From Phaeoceros laevis (Eukaryota; Anthocerotophyta; Anthocerotopsida; Notothyladales), in NCBI GenBank assembly GCA_049999765.1, contig JBNGIQ010009415.1:104158-145292 (forward strand): DNA of 41,135 nt, written 5' to 3'. The position numbers were made by a program, and so were the translations under genes. This document shows, one piece after another, positions 10,642 through 20,327 of the stretch (positions within the stretch are counted from its first letter, which is position 1; each line of letters starts with the position of its first letter). The notes below the pieces were generated by a model that did no database searches, was not told where the DNA came from, and saw nothing but the letters and a program-made list of their open reading frames with translations.

Positions 10642-10653
10642 CCGGACAACCGG
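10642..10653 (+). repeat. Outlying copy of the CCGG-N4-CCGG motif
   Basis: CCGG-ACAA-CCGG followed by TGATG, close to the form found repeatedly at 16.5-26.1 kb. A half-site (TTATCCGGTGATA) lies just before it at about 10594. It may mark an older or larger extent of the element, or be chance. Confidence 0.45.
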
Positions 10654-10972
10654 TGATGCGAAAATTGAATCCACGCAAAGGCCTCGACATCGCGTGACTT
10701 GCATCCAGGCAGTGACTCTCGTGTGCCCGCGTGAGCAGCAGAAGCCCAGGCTGCTTACACTCACAAGCACCCGACCCGATCCCGACCTGTTTCTGGTTCG
10801 CCGAAAACTGCTTCAATCCATGACATCCCAGCATGCCTGAGTGCATACGTAGCCGCCAGACATACTTGGTAGAGGCACACTTGATGAATAATCTGTCACG
10901 ACGCACCACAGTTGTCCAGTAACCCTCAAAAGCAACATGAAAATCATGCTCTCAACAATCCACGGCAGGAAT

Positions 10973-11060
10973 CTGGCAAGCTATCTCAACCTGGCAAGCT
11001 ATCTCAAACCTGGCACCCTGGATGCGAAACCTGGCAAGCTATCTCAAACCTGGCACCCAC
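10973..11060. repeat. Short tandem repeat CTGGCAAGCTATCTCAA
   Basis: Three copies start at 10973, 10991 and 11031; the last two are separated by a related CTGGCACCCTGG segment. Confidence 0.8.
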
Positions 11061-11193
11061 GGTAACTGGGCGGGGTTTTTGGAACGTGACACTGAGCAGT
11101 GGGAAAATCAAGAGCGATAGCAGCGACGGAGGTTACAGTTCTTGCTCCACCTGCAATGGCGCGCACCACTAACGCGATGCAGCATCAGTAGTC

Positions 11194-11604
11194 TTGGATG
11201 CCAAACAGCTGAAAAACGTGGGCATGCCCGCTGGACTGCTACTGCTGAAAAACCCTTCAATGCTCTACCTACAATTTGGCACCACAAACGGGATGCAACA
11301 TCAGCGGTTTTGGACGCCAGAAGCTGGGAGGCAATGGATTTACACAAGCTGCACATTTGTGCCGTGCAATGGCTTAGCAGCCAAGCTACGCATACCGGAC
11401 AACATCAGTGCTGGAGAACGACAAGAGTTGTTGTGGAGGCAGTATTTCTTGGACTCCACATTGTGGTGGGACTGCAGGATGAACAAGAAGAGCGCGTGCT
11501 CTCCCGACTTCAGGCATAAGGAGTTCAAGGAGCCCGTATGGCTGAACAACTTCTACAAGCCTGACCAATTGGGTGGATGCGGAGCTGGTTGCCTTGGACA
11601 AGCA
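11194..11604 (+). pseudogene. Organellar single-stranded DNA-binding (OSB) protein fragment with PDF motif
   Basis: The frame at 11428-11562 encodes LLWRQYFLDSTLWWDCR, then NKKSACSPDFRHKEF, then PVWLNNFYKP. This is the PDF motif of plant OSB proteins: an aromatic 'WW D R' block, Pro-Asp-Phe, and a closing 'LWL ... P.WV..EL..LD'. The closing part (NWVDAELVALDKQ) is present in another frame up to 11604, so one base has been gained or lost at about 11565. OSB proteins bind single-stranded DNA in mitochondria or plastids and limit illegitimate recombination. The OB-fold that should precede the motif is not recognisable. An internal duplication of about 118-bp period (11157-11212 and 11278-11328) lies upstream. 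The fragment is non-functional as it stands. Confidence 0.7.
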
Positions 11605-11645
11605 GGTTGGACGGTCTGCTCAGCCTATATCCAACCCCTTGTTGC
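11605..11645. repeat. 41-bp dispersed repeat, copy B
   Basis: Matches 3277-3317 with three mismatches. It sits exactly where the OSB reading ends (after ALDKQ), so it may mark an insertion or junction. Confidence 0.7.
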
Positions 11646-11659
11646 ATCATAATTCTGCT

Positions 11660-12378
11660 GCTCTGACGGTGCCAGAGTGCCAAGGGCACGGAACGGCTCA
11701 GGCTGTAATCGAACAACTTTTTGAGAATGGGCAGCTAAGTCCAGCAGTGGACGCTTTGACCGTTTTGGCAGAGAAACAATCTCGTGTGTCCTCTCTGCTG
11801 TCCAGAGCCATTGGGATATGCGGGGCTGAAAAAAATCTGGTGTTGGGGCGACGACTTGATGATCTCACTGTCAAGTTTGGGTACCGATCCAACGCATTTT
11901 TGGGAAACCATTTCTTGCGCATATATGCATGTGGAGGTAGGCTACAGGAGGCCATGGATGTGATCAACAGGGTAGGGAAACCAAATGTCTTCATGTGGTT
12001 TTCCATAATCTCTGCACAAGCTAAGCACGGAAAACCAAAGGACTCTACTGGGAGATGCATAGGTCAGGAGTGAAGGCGAATGATTACGTCTTTGTAGCTG
12101 CCCTTCAAGCTTGCACATTTGCCGCCGACTTGGAATCTGGCAGAAAAGCGCACTCTGATGTGTTGCACAGTGGCAATTCTACTGACTTGTTTGTTGGCAA
12201 CTGCCTGGTTGACATGTAAGCAAAATGTGGCGAATTGAAAGATGCACGACAAGTTTTTGACAACATGGCCACAAAGGATGTGTGGTGACATGAAATGCCG
12301 TGATAGCTGGGTATGCAAAATGTGGTGAGCTGAAAGGTGCACGCCAGGTTTTTGACAGCATGGACACAAAGGATGTCA
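11660..12378 (+). pseudogene. PPR protein pseudogene
   Basis: Clear plant PPR content. First frame (to about 12045): ENGQLSPAVDALTVLAEKQ, then FLGNHFLRIYACGGRLQEAM and KPNVFMWFSIISAQAKHGKP. After a frameshift at about 12040 the reading continues as LYWEMHRSGVKANDYVFVA, ALQACTFAADLESGRKAH, FVGNCLVDM and AKCGELKDARQVFDNMATKD. A TAA at about 12217 replaces the Tyr of the 'MYAKCG' unit. Another frameshift at about 12282 precedes a last repeat, AGYAKCGELKGARQVFDSM. PPR proteins of this kind work in organellar RNA editing or processing. No E or DYW domain follows, because the match stops at about 12378 and repeats begin. Confidence 0.85.
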
Positions 12379-12512
12379 TGACTAGGTTTTCTGATGTGAG
12401 TGAGGTCAGGCCCCCAGCGTGGATGTGATACTGCGGAGGCACATTAGGTAGTTTGGACGGCATGTAGTTTGCACAGGCATGTAGCTTGCACGAGAGTGGC
12501 TGCACCTTCAAG

Positions 12513-12608
12513 CACGGGACATCCAGTGCGGAGGAGGGTACCTGCACGGGACATCCAGTGCGGAGGAGGGTACCTACACGGGACATCTAGTGCGGAGAAG
12601 GGTACCCG
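12513..12608. repeat. 32-bp minisatellite, three copies
   Basis: CACGGGACATC[C/T]AGTGCGGA units start at 12513, 12545 and 12577, each ending in GGGTACC. Confidence 0.95.
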
Positions 12609-12619
12609 GTTGCAATTTC

Positions 12620-12945
12620 TTGCGAAGGTGCTCCGACGACTTCCGCTGTCGCAAATTTGTTTTGAGAGGTGCGTGCGCCATGCGGTTTCGTCCTATAAGG
12701 CGAAATATAGCGTTACATACGCGGATTTTTTGCACAGCGAGGGTAGCTGGCTTCACTTTTTTGGTGCTCCCTCGACATTCGTTGGTGCTCCCGCGACTTT
12801 CGTTGGTGCTCCCGCGACTTTTTGGTGCTCCCGCGACTTTCGTTGTCGCGATATTTTTTTAACAAGTGCTTGCGCCGTGCGTTTTTGTCTTTTAAGCAAA
12901 AATCCGCGTTACACACGTGGCATACGGCCTTTTTGCACACATTTT
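12620..12945. repeat. Duplicated 110-bp block enclosing a 21-bp minisatellite
   Basis: A block with 'CTGTCGCAAATTT ... GTGCGTGCGCCATGCG ... GCGTTACATACG ... TTTTTTGCACA' at about 12640-12740 recurs in diverged form at about 12842-12940. Between them lie four units of GGTGCTCCCGCGACTTTCGTT (starts 12763, 12784, 12805, 12824; the third is 19 bp). No reading frame is conserved between copies. Confidence 0.85.
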
Positions 12946-13601
12946 TTCATTGAAAAACGTAAAACTAAAGAAATCCTTCTTAGGGTTTAGTGATCTGGGC
13001 ATTAGTTTTTAGAGACCACATTTCGTCACCGTTTCTGTGGAGACCGTGTTAAAGGAATGGCTGTGACGTGATTGACAGGGACAAGCTCTGCTGGGACATC
13101 TGCTGGGGCGCCTGGTGGGGGGCAGAGCAGATGAAGGAGTCTGCTGGAGCCTTCAATCCAGAATTCGGAAGACGTCCTTAATAGCCAGGGTTTAGCAGGT
13201 TCACCTCCGTGGACGCATGTATTCCTCACATACACATTCCTGTAATAGGCTTTACGATTTTAGCGACACCTTCGTGACAAGGGCAGACTTCTCATGCCTG
13301 GTGTGGTCCTGATCCCAGACAAGGTCGTGAATATTCAACTCCTAAGTTCGTCGCAGGCCAGACAAGGGCAGATTTCCAAGTTCTGGGGTGATCCCAGTAA
13401 GTAGGTGATGTTGTACAAAGTGGTCAATCCACAAGAGCACAACAATTTTGAGGATGTACTGCTGAAATTTGGGCAACACCCGGACGTCTCACATGCATAC
13501 AGGTCATCTAGCATCCGCAATGTTAAAACCTCCTCAACACTGTAACTTTAGAGCGTTGCAACCTGGATGGCAGTTAGCTCTTAGCTATTCAACGCTACAA
13601 A
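12946..13601. other. Intergenic, nothing recognised
   Basis: No coding similarity found on either strand. A weak repeat of GACAAGGGCAGA(C/T)TTC occurs at about 13276 and 13362. Confidence 0.4.
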
Positions 13602-13805
13602 TCAGTATCTTGGCAATGTGACCCCTGGACCTAACACCGCCAAGATCCAAGCCTCAGCCAACGTATGAAATCCTTGAAATACCGGGGCAATACGAGGCCC
13701 TTTTGCAGAGTTAAAATCCTGAAGATGTTCAACCACTGAATCCCAGGAAGTGTACACACCTGGCTGCCGCCCTTTGGCTATCATATAATATGAAAATCGT
13801 GGCAT
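13602..13805 (-). CDS. Stand-alone RNase H1-type hybrid-binding domain
   Basis: A 67-residue minus-strand frame begins MPRFSYYMIAKGRQPGVYTS and continues WDSVVEHLQDF ... PVFQGFHTLAEAW. This fits the N-terminal domain of eukaryotic RNase H1 (also found in caulimovirus P6), with its 'YYVV.KGR.PG.Y.SW' start and 'F.GF.TL.EA' end. The domain binds RNA-DNA hybrids and double-stranded RNA. A 10-residue insertion sits between the usual strands (NSAKGPRIAP). No RNase H catalytic domain follows; the frame stops at 13602. It could be an exon of a larger gene or a retroelement accessory domain. Only the domain identity is supported. Confidence 0.6.
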   Translation of the reverse strand: MPRFSYYMIAKGRQPGVYTSWDSVVEHLQDFNSAKGPRIAPVFQGFHTLAEAWILAVLGPGVTLPRY

Positions 13806-15028
13806 ACTGAATGAAAAGCACAGTCACACCATCCAAAATCAAAGAAGATCACCTCTTCATAGGTGGCAGGTCCAACAGCTGAACGACATAGATCCTGACC
13901 TTCAAGGGAATAGGGGCAAGGTTGCCCCTATGCCTAGCCGACTAGTAATCCAGGCTTGCGCTAACAAGAGGTTGGGGAAGCCCTTGAAGATGGTGCCAGG
14001 AAAACGGTCGACCAATTCATGTAATTCCCCTTGAAAACCTGGTCCTCAACTTTGCAGCTCGGAGTTGACACTCTCAACTGTAGGTTGACACTCCCAACTT
14101 CAAGTTGACACTCCCAACTTGGACAGGTTGGGATATCAAAATTCCTCCTAGAAAGCCTCTACAGCGCCCGATTCCCATGAGGAGTCAACATGGCGTGACC
14201 ACCCCATACTACTACTACTAAAGCCTTAATAGCGGTGCATCAGAACACATCCGGGTGTGCTAACACTCCTTGAGAAGCGCAAGCCTCCACAGTCTTGTAG
14301 CGGCCACTGGCTGACAGCTTCACAAAGCCCTTGCCGCCTCAAGCTTCCCGCAACTCCAAAAAACCTTGCCTCTCCAGCTGCTCCAGATTTGAGCCCCGAC
14401 AATAGACAACTCTCTTTCAATGTGCTGCAATCTTCATAACTGAATAATCCGCGTAGAAAAGCAACCGTAGCAGGTCAAGAGCTGTGGACTGCGTAGGAGA
14501 GCACGCCGCCTATACCACAGCAGCTCTCACGCAGCAAGGTTGCAGATGTTAAGCAAGGCAAGGACAGAAAAGGGCATACCCTTGCATACCCGCCTCCTTC
14601 CTCCTCCTCCCCACAGTCCACCTCTCATTCCACCATTTTCTCTTCTATTCTCCGACGGACAGTGGGAGGTAGAGTTGGTGGAAACGGTAAGAAGAGGAGC
14701 TGCGGGTGGGGATTGACTGAAAGGTGATGAAAGGAAGATGAAATGGGGCACAAAGGAGGTGTATGGCAAGCTTAGGTGATTGGTCGGATGCTGTGAAGCC
14801 TGTTAACTAGTTTTAGCTTAACTCCATCTTCTGGGCTATGGCGGGTTGCTGCATGGTGCTGACATAACGATTAAGACCGGAGTTAGTACCATATAAAGGT
14901 ACCTTTTCTGCGGGGTGGGTGGCAGGTTTTTGCCTCAACTCTATTAACAAGGTCTCCATGAAATGGGAACCGGGACTGGTTCCTAAAATGGCCCCTTCCC
15001 CCCCCCCCAAAATTACCTGTTTTTGAGC
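13806..15028. other. Intergenic, nothing recognised apart from a short tandem repeat
   Basis: No domain-level match on either strand. A CT-rich stretch (about 14590-14650) and a C-run just before the gap (about 15000-15008) are low complexity. Confidence 0.4.
14064..14123. repeat. 20-bp tandem repeat, three copies, each self-complementary
   Basis: GTTGACACTC[C/T]CAACT units start at 14064, 14084 and 14104. Each can pair AGTTG with CAACT, so the transcript could form small hairpins. Confidence 0.85.
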
Positions 15029-15128
15029 NNNNNNNNNNNNNNNNNNNNNNNNNNNNNNNNNNNNNNNNNNNNNNNNNNNNNNNNNNNNNNNNNNNNNNNN
15101 NNNNNNNNNNNNNNNNNNNNNNNNNNNN
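15029..15128. other. Assembly gap (100 N)
   Basis: Exactly 100 N. No shared sequence on its two sides. Confidence 1.
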
Positions 15129-15297
15129 TAGGTTCACGAAAACTTTGCGTTATGGGGCTAACAAAAATGAAGTGTTGTTTTAACGTATTTCACGATTTAG
15201 GGCAGGTCACTAATGGCATTCCCCAAAAAAAAGTCCAAAATATACGTCAACCATCCCGGACATCCAGGATAGGAACCGGGATCCAGGTCCTTACAGT

Positions 15298-16473
15298 CTA
15301 AGCCTCAGCAGTGAACTCATCACTAAAGTCCGTAGTACCCCCAACCACCGCATCCGATGCATCTGTCACTTCGGTGTTAGGGGGAGCAGGCGGACAAGAG
15401 CCTTCACCGCTTCCAACATCTGCAAGCGCTGTCCCCACATCTTCCTTACATGTTGACGCCCGAGCTTTCACGTGAACCGCTTTCACGTGAACCAACGTGC
15501 CGGTACCCAAGTTGCTTGGCACAGGTTCCTTGCGAAAGAACTTCATGCCTTGTCCAGCATACGCAGCACCTCCCCCAACTTCCTGATCGGCATCAGGTAA
15601 GGTCTCTAAGCTAGCTACTCTTGTGGGTATAAATTGCGCACACCTGGAGTTCAACTCGATGGCCACACAATGCCTCCCAGCCTTTAATGCAGAAACTAAA
15701 GTAGTACCTGAACCTGAGCATCCATCGAGGACCCAATCATCTGCATCTGAAAAAACTTCAACAAGCTTTGACATCAACCGCAAGGGCTTTTGGTAGGGGT
15801 TGACAACCATCTGGTCGAGGGTGTCGTAGCACAACTTGTGCAGTACAGCAGGCTCACTGTATAGGTTAGAAATTGCAGGCATGCTTTTCGTTTCATCATG
15901 GCAACGGAAAAAATCAGGCACACCCGACACCCTTTTGCAGCCAACTGAAAATAGCTCACAGCTTTCATACATTCTCCCTGCCTCACACATGCTCAGGTTG
16001 GACTTGTCCCAAACACATGTGTGCAAGCCTCCGTTGCAATGCTCTGCCAGAATTTTCCGAACCATGCCCACATCATCAGAGGTGTGGAAAATGATGACCC
16101 GCCACTCTTTTGCAGTGGTGATACCTGAAAATGATGCCATGATGTGCTCCATCTGCATTTCACTAAACCTTTCATCATGACTGTTAGCCAACAAATCCAG
16201 CGCCATTCCCTTGGGGAGGTCCATACAAAACAGAGTGTAGGGACGCGGCTTCAAGTATCGACTCATCTCCACTATATCCTGGTTGAACACAATGAACTTG
16301 CATTTTACACCAGGTTCAAAAGTATCATCAGCAAAGTACTCCACCACATCATCGTTATCCTTGCCAAGCAGTTGCCGCTGGTCCTCCTGCCTGCTCCTCC
16401 AATTTTTTGCTCGAACTATGAAGTCGTTGAACCTCTTTGGAAAAGCCTCGCTTTTGCTCACATCTTTCGCTTT
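15298..16473 (-). CDS. Last exon of the ParB-methyltransferase gene: beta-class DNA methyltransferase domain
   Basis: Open exon of 391 codons, entered through acceptor CTCTGCAG (ends 16474) in phase 0, which matches the donor of the preceding exon. The domain has the circularly permuted order of beta-class N4-cytosine/N6-adenine DNA methyltransferases. The motif IV region is YTLFCMDLPKGMALD (about residue 80). A 'CVWDKSN ... E' block follows. Motif X is NPYQKP, and AdoMet-binding motif I is VLDGCSGSGTTLVSALKAGR, followed by CVAIELN. The catalytic DPPY/SPPW is DLPK here, so activity is uncertain. The last 100 residues are low complexity (Gly, Ala, Thr, Asp). Bacterial and phage relatives modify DNA, often next to ParB-like domains as here. 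The TAG stop is at 15298-15300, and a degenerate CCGG motif lies 30 bp beyond it. Confidence 0.85.
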   Translation of the reverse strand, partial: KAKDVSKSEAFPKRFNDFIVRAKNWRSRQEDQRQLLGKDNDDVVEYFADDTFEPGVKCKFIVFNQDIVEMSRYLKPRPYTLFCMDLPKGMALDLLANSHDERFSEMQMEHIMASFSGITTAKEWRVIIFHTSDDVGMVRKILAEHCNGGLHTCVWDKSNLSMCEAGRMYESCELFSVGCKRVSGVPDFFRCHDETKSMPAISNLYSEPAVLHKLCYDTLDQMVVNPYQKPLRLMSKLVEVFSDADDWVLDGCSGSGTTLVSALKAGRHCVAIELNSRCAQFIPTRVASLETLPDADQEVGGGAAYAGQGMKFFRKEPVPSNLGTGTLVHVKAVHVKARASTCKEDVGTALADVGSGEGSCPPAPPNTEVTDASDAVVGGTTDFSDEFTAEA

Positions 16474-17549
16474 CTGCAGAGTCAAAGCACAAGTTCTGTT
16501 AGTTATCCCGGGTACCCGGTGACCTAGCCAGGAAGGACATACATACTGTTCAACAATTCATGTAGCACCGAAAACAAGGCATGTAGCACCGAAAACAAGG
16601 CATGTAGTAGCAGTATAAAAATTCTTGTAGTAGCTGTACATCAATACATGTAGTAGCAACATCATTCATGTAGTAGCTATACAGCAATCCATGTGTCAGC
16701 AACAACAATTGGGAAACACGATGTAAAGCACTTCATGTAGTACCTCTTAAACTATACATGTATCAGCGACGACAATTCAAGTACAGCTCTACATATATAC
16801 CCTGTACATACCTACCCAGCAGCGGCAATTATGCTCCACGGTTATGTCAATCATCCCGGCCAGCCGGTGACCACGGACTAGAAACGGGTTCCTCTTCTTA
16901 CATGTTTTAAAACACAACAAGCTAGTCTCACTACATACGCTGCTGATAGGAGCCCTAGCATACATACAGGCCAAAAGACACGAAATGTAAACCACCATTC
17001 AGGGGCACATACCAACTGCTGTTCAGACATATTCAGCAGGGACAACAAGAGTCCAGTTCTGTCAAATATCCTGGCCAGCCGGTGACCACGAAGTAGTTCT
17101 ACACACGGGCTCCTGTTCTAACAGTCATCCTAACTCCATGAGTACGCTGCATCTAGGAGCCCATGCATACATAGCAAGTCATCATGTTTCACACAAAATG
17201 CAAACCGCCATCCAGTTGCACATACCAACGCCTGTACGCCTGTACATACCAACAGCTGTACATAAAAATGATGCACACACAAACGCTGCAGCTAGGAACC
17301 CGTGCATACATACAGCCAGATTTTGCAAAAAAATGCTGCACTTACCAACTGCTGCACATGCCAGCAGATGCACAAACCAGCTGCAAAAACCAACTGCACA
17401 CACCAGCTGCACACACCAGCTATAAAAACCAACTACACACACCAGTTGCAAAAACCAACTGCAGGAGTGACATTCAGAAAGCACAACCTACTAACCTGCT
17501 AGACATTCAGAAAGCACAACATCCACAATGAGTACGCTGCAAGACTTAC
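16474..17549 (-). other. Intron of the ParB-methyltransferase gene, filled with tandem repeats
   Basis: Donor GTG|GTAAGT at 17549, acceptor CTGCAG at 16474, 1076 nt, phase 0 on both sides. It holds three CCGG-N4-CCGG motif copies (16508, 16856, 17071). The last two lie inside a duplicated block of about 130 bp (16841-16975 and 17057-17180). CATGTAGTAGC-type words recur about every 25-30 bp at 16556-16765, including a 21-bp direct repeat. A CA-rich array of CCAGCTGCACACA/CCAACTGCAAAAA units lies at 17365-17465. Open frames in this array are artefacts of the repeat. Confidence 0.7.
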
Positions 17550-19322
17550 CACTTTCTGGAATTGTAACTGGAAGGTGCTGATTATGTCATCAGTCGAATG
17601 GCAAGGATATTCTGCTCTCACTTCTGCCCAGCTAGATAAGTGCAGCTGCTTCACCATAGCTGTCTGAATGAGGTTGAGTTTTTTGCAGTTTTCCAACCAC
17701 GCCCGCATTTCTTTCAAACTGAAATCACCGCTGATCACTTGCATACATGCTCGTACCAAATTGTTGTCACCTGTGGCAGTTTTTTCAATGCCCTGAAAGC
17801 CCTTCCAAACGTTCATTGGGATTGGCTTCTCCACTTCCTTGACGTCGCTACCTCCAGAAGATGCACCACCTCTACGGGCTTTCTTCCCACATCCATCCTG
17901 ATCTTTTATTTCCTTCCTTTCTCAAAAATCTGGTCTAAGTACTGCCATACCTTCGATGATGTGCTGGCCAAACAATACTCCAGAGTCATGCGATCCACCA
18001 GCTTTTGCTTCTGCTGTTTACTCGGAGATTCACCATCTGTTGACGGCACTATTCCCAGTCTAGTGTAGATGTCCAGCTTCCATTGCAGTGATAACTTCGC
18101 ATTGCTCCTCTCACGAATGGCAATCTCATCTCGAATGTACCTGACACGTTCAACAAATGTAAAAGACTTCCTCTGGTCTGGTATGACATTGTGGTCTGTG
18201 GCCACTACCCGCATCTCCTCATCTGTGAGTCCAACATAAACAAAACCCTGCATATACATGTGCTCCTCTGCGTCAGAGTACAACAAATGCAGCTCCTTCC
18301 TTGCGAGAAAGGAGTGGTTACCTCCCAGCACATAATATGTGTACTTCTCGGAATGGTAGTCGTCCCAAAAAAAATCCTCAACATCGCTGCACTGCTCAGA
18401 GTCAACCATCACGACGATGGGCAGCACACCTGCATCAATATGCTCCTTCTTCATCTTCCTTCTAAGTACATTCACCCAAGACTCATCCACTCGTCTAATC
18501 TGTGCACAGCCCCGAAAGCTCATTGGCAGGTTGCAAACTCTCAATGTTCAGCAGGAGTGTTGTTTCCGCCACCTTCTTGTCCTTTGCAGTCTTCCTGGTT
18601 GCACGAGTGCCAGCACCCACTGCTGCTCTGCAGAGCCGATCACTGTCAGTAACAACAGCAGCATCACATGCATTCCTACCCGCTGTCACCCGCTTGGACT
18701 TGCAGACCCGTTTAGGAATAGGGCTCTCCGCCTCAGAGCCAGAACTGCCCTCACTTTCCATTCTCAATGCACTGGCTTTCTGCTTCCGGCTGGATTTCGA
18801 AGGAAGTTTGTCGCCTTTCCCTTTCCGCCCTGACTGCTTTGTTTTAGATTGCCGTCCTGAACCCTCCTTGCTGCCACCAGCAGGCAGCCCAACGCTGCCA
18901 CCACCCTGCTTGCTAGTGCTGCCACCGCCCTGTTTGCTTCCAGTTGTGCTTTTTTTCCTTGCTGTGCCATGTTTGGACTTCTCCAATCCATCGGACTCTT
19001 GCTCACTCTCAAAATCTGTGTCGTCATCGGGCTGCTCTTGCTTTGGCAGGTACTCGTCACCATCGTGAGAGGCGGCGTCGTCCTGGCTCTCCTCGTCACT
19101 TTCCAAGTCCCTCCTAACAAGGTCGCTGGTGGTGGTGTCCCGGGTGACCGGGGTTTGCTGCTCCGACCCCACTTGCGGGTCAGCCCCGCTTGCAGGCTTC
19201 GATGGCGGCACGGGTGCTCCATGGCCAGGCTCCTGAGCCTTTGCTGCAAGATTGTTGTTTTTCAGAATGCAAGTCAATGCCACCTCATACACAATGTTGT
19301 GCACAGGAGTTCCCGCTATCGT
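17550..19322 (-). CDS. Central exon of the ParB-methyltransferase gene: lysine-rich linker, ParB/Srx-like domain, helical region
   Basis: The exon runs from acceptor ATGTGCAG (ends 19323) to donor GTG|GTAAGT (17550), 1773 nt with phase 0 at both ends. First part (19322 to about 18520): acidic, then very rich in Ser, Gly and Lys, with possible nuclear-localisation runs (RKGKGDKLPSK, PKRVCKSKR), ending in a ParB-like start (LLLNIESLQPANE). Middle part (about 18520-17910), in another frame: RGCAQIRRVDESW, GVLPIVVMVD, the ParB/Srx box YYVLGGNHSFLARKEL, and GLTDEEMRVVATDHN. Last part (about 17910-17550), back in the first frame: helical, e.g. NVWKGFQGIEKTATGD. ParB-type domains bind DNA sites, and some cut CTP or DNA. 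The two frameshifts cancel each other, so only the ParB part is out of frame. Decay or sequencing error is likely. Confidence 0.75.
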
Positions 19323-19436
19323 CTGCACATGTGGAAGCAGGAAATGTCGAGGTAGGTGTGAGCATGGGCATCCTAACGCAGGACAGCTGCATCTTGACAT
19401 TTGGTAATCAAAGTCATTTTTTTACATACTACTTAC

Positions 19437-20249
19437 ATGTTTTGTGAAAAGGGCATCATCGAGTTCGTCTCTAAGCAGGTCTGGCTGGCATGATGGCACA
19501 TCGACGTCTTTCTGTGAAACGTGGAACACCTTGTGCGATTTGGACTCCGTGCACAACGTTGCCTTGCTGTCTGTGGCGACGAGCAGAGCAAAGACAACAT
19601 CGCCTCTCTTGTGAGTGAGCTGCAAAAAAACAATTGCGCCTGTGCACCCCTTGGAGGTTGGAGCCACCGCTTTGCCTTTGCCAGCCACGTACAAGAAGAG
19701 AAGCTTGGAATTTTCTGACACCTGCACACTCCACGGTTTGCCAGTGTACTAAAAAATTTTGCAAAAAAGCATCATGTCCCTGATTACTTTGAGTGTCTTC
19801 GCATCATAAGGTGAAACGAATGTGTCCCCCTCTGCTAGACTGATGACAATTTTGCCAAATGGCACGGAAGGCTGCTGTTCGACGGGCTACTCTTCCTGCC
19901 CATTATCTGGAGCAGGATCGGCAGCGTCGCCGTCATCACCATGCCAAGTACCCCCGATGCCCGCTTTTTTGACTTCTCCGTCTTCTGGGGGGGGGGGACG
20001 ATTGGTCTGCCCATCTGCAGGGGCAACATTCTCCTTCCCTGCATGAACACTGCCGCGTGAGTCCTTCGAACTCCTCCCTCTGCCAGATCCCTGGCCATTC
20101 GCCTCCCTCAAGACGGTAGCTGATGCCAGGACCGGAGGTGCTATGGGATGCAAGGTGTGGAGATGATGTGCAGAGATCAACAGCCAGAGATCAACGGAAA
20201 GCAAGGCATGCGCAGCAGAAGTCTGGTTGCCTCCAGAACTCTCATGCAC
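19437..20249 (-). pseudogene. Upstream exon of the ParB-methyltransferase gene with two in-frame TAG codons
   Basis: One minus-strand frame runs into donor CAT|GTAAGT (19437), phase 0, matching the 114-nt intron 19323-19436. It is interrupted by TAG at 19887-19889 (after NGQEE) and TAG at 19749-19751 (after FCKIF). Visible content: a disordered, charged start (GQGSGRGRSSKDSRG, PEDGEVKKAG, GDDGDAADPAPDNG), then a folded-looking part (GDTFVSPYDAKTLKVIRDMM; YTGKPWSVQVSENSKLLFLY; GDVVFALLVATDSKATL; DELDDALFTKH). I recognise no domain. Both stops would fit CAG-to-TAG changes, as expected from C-to-T decay of methylated CHG sites. The true 5' edge is uncertain; an acceptor at about 20136 (CATCCCATAG) is possible. 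Confidence 0.5.
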
Positions 20250-20327
20250 AGTTGAACTTTCAGTGAGTAGTGATGAATGCCTCCAGAACTCTCATGCACA
20301 ACTGAACTTTCAGTGAGAAGTGATGAG
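20228..20327. repeat. 50-bp tandem duplication
   Basis: TGCCTCCAGAACTCTCATGC units start at 20228 and 20278 and differ at few positions. Confidence 0.95.

Larger units (their letters stand above)
10383..11193. other. Upstream region of the F-box/C2H2 pair
   Basis: No gene recognised. It holds an outlying CCGG-N4-CCGG motif copy (10642-10653) and the CTGGCAAGC repeats at 10973-11060. Confidence 0.4.

Noticed and set aside
12469-12990. 173-codon + strand frame
   Set aside because: It runs through two minisatellites and a duplicated non-coding block; the frame is not conserved between repeat copies.
17138-17531. Open frames on both strands in the CA-rich intron region
   Set aside because: They are translations of the CCAGCTGCACACA array and have no protein-like content.
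18502-19355. Long + strand frames opposite the lysine-rich exon
   Set aside because: Antisense shadows of a compositionally biased coding exon; splice sites and domain content support the minus strand.
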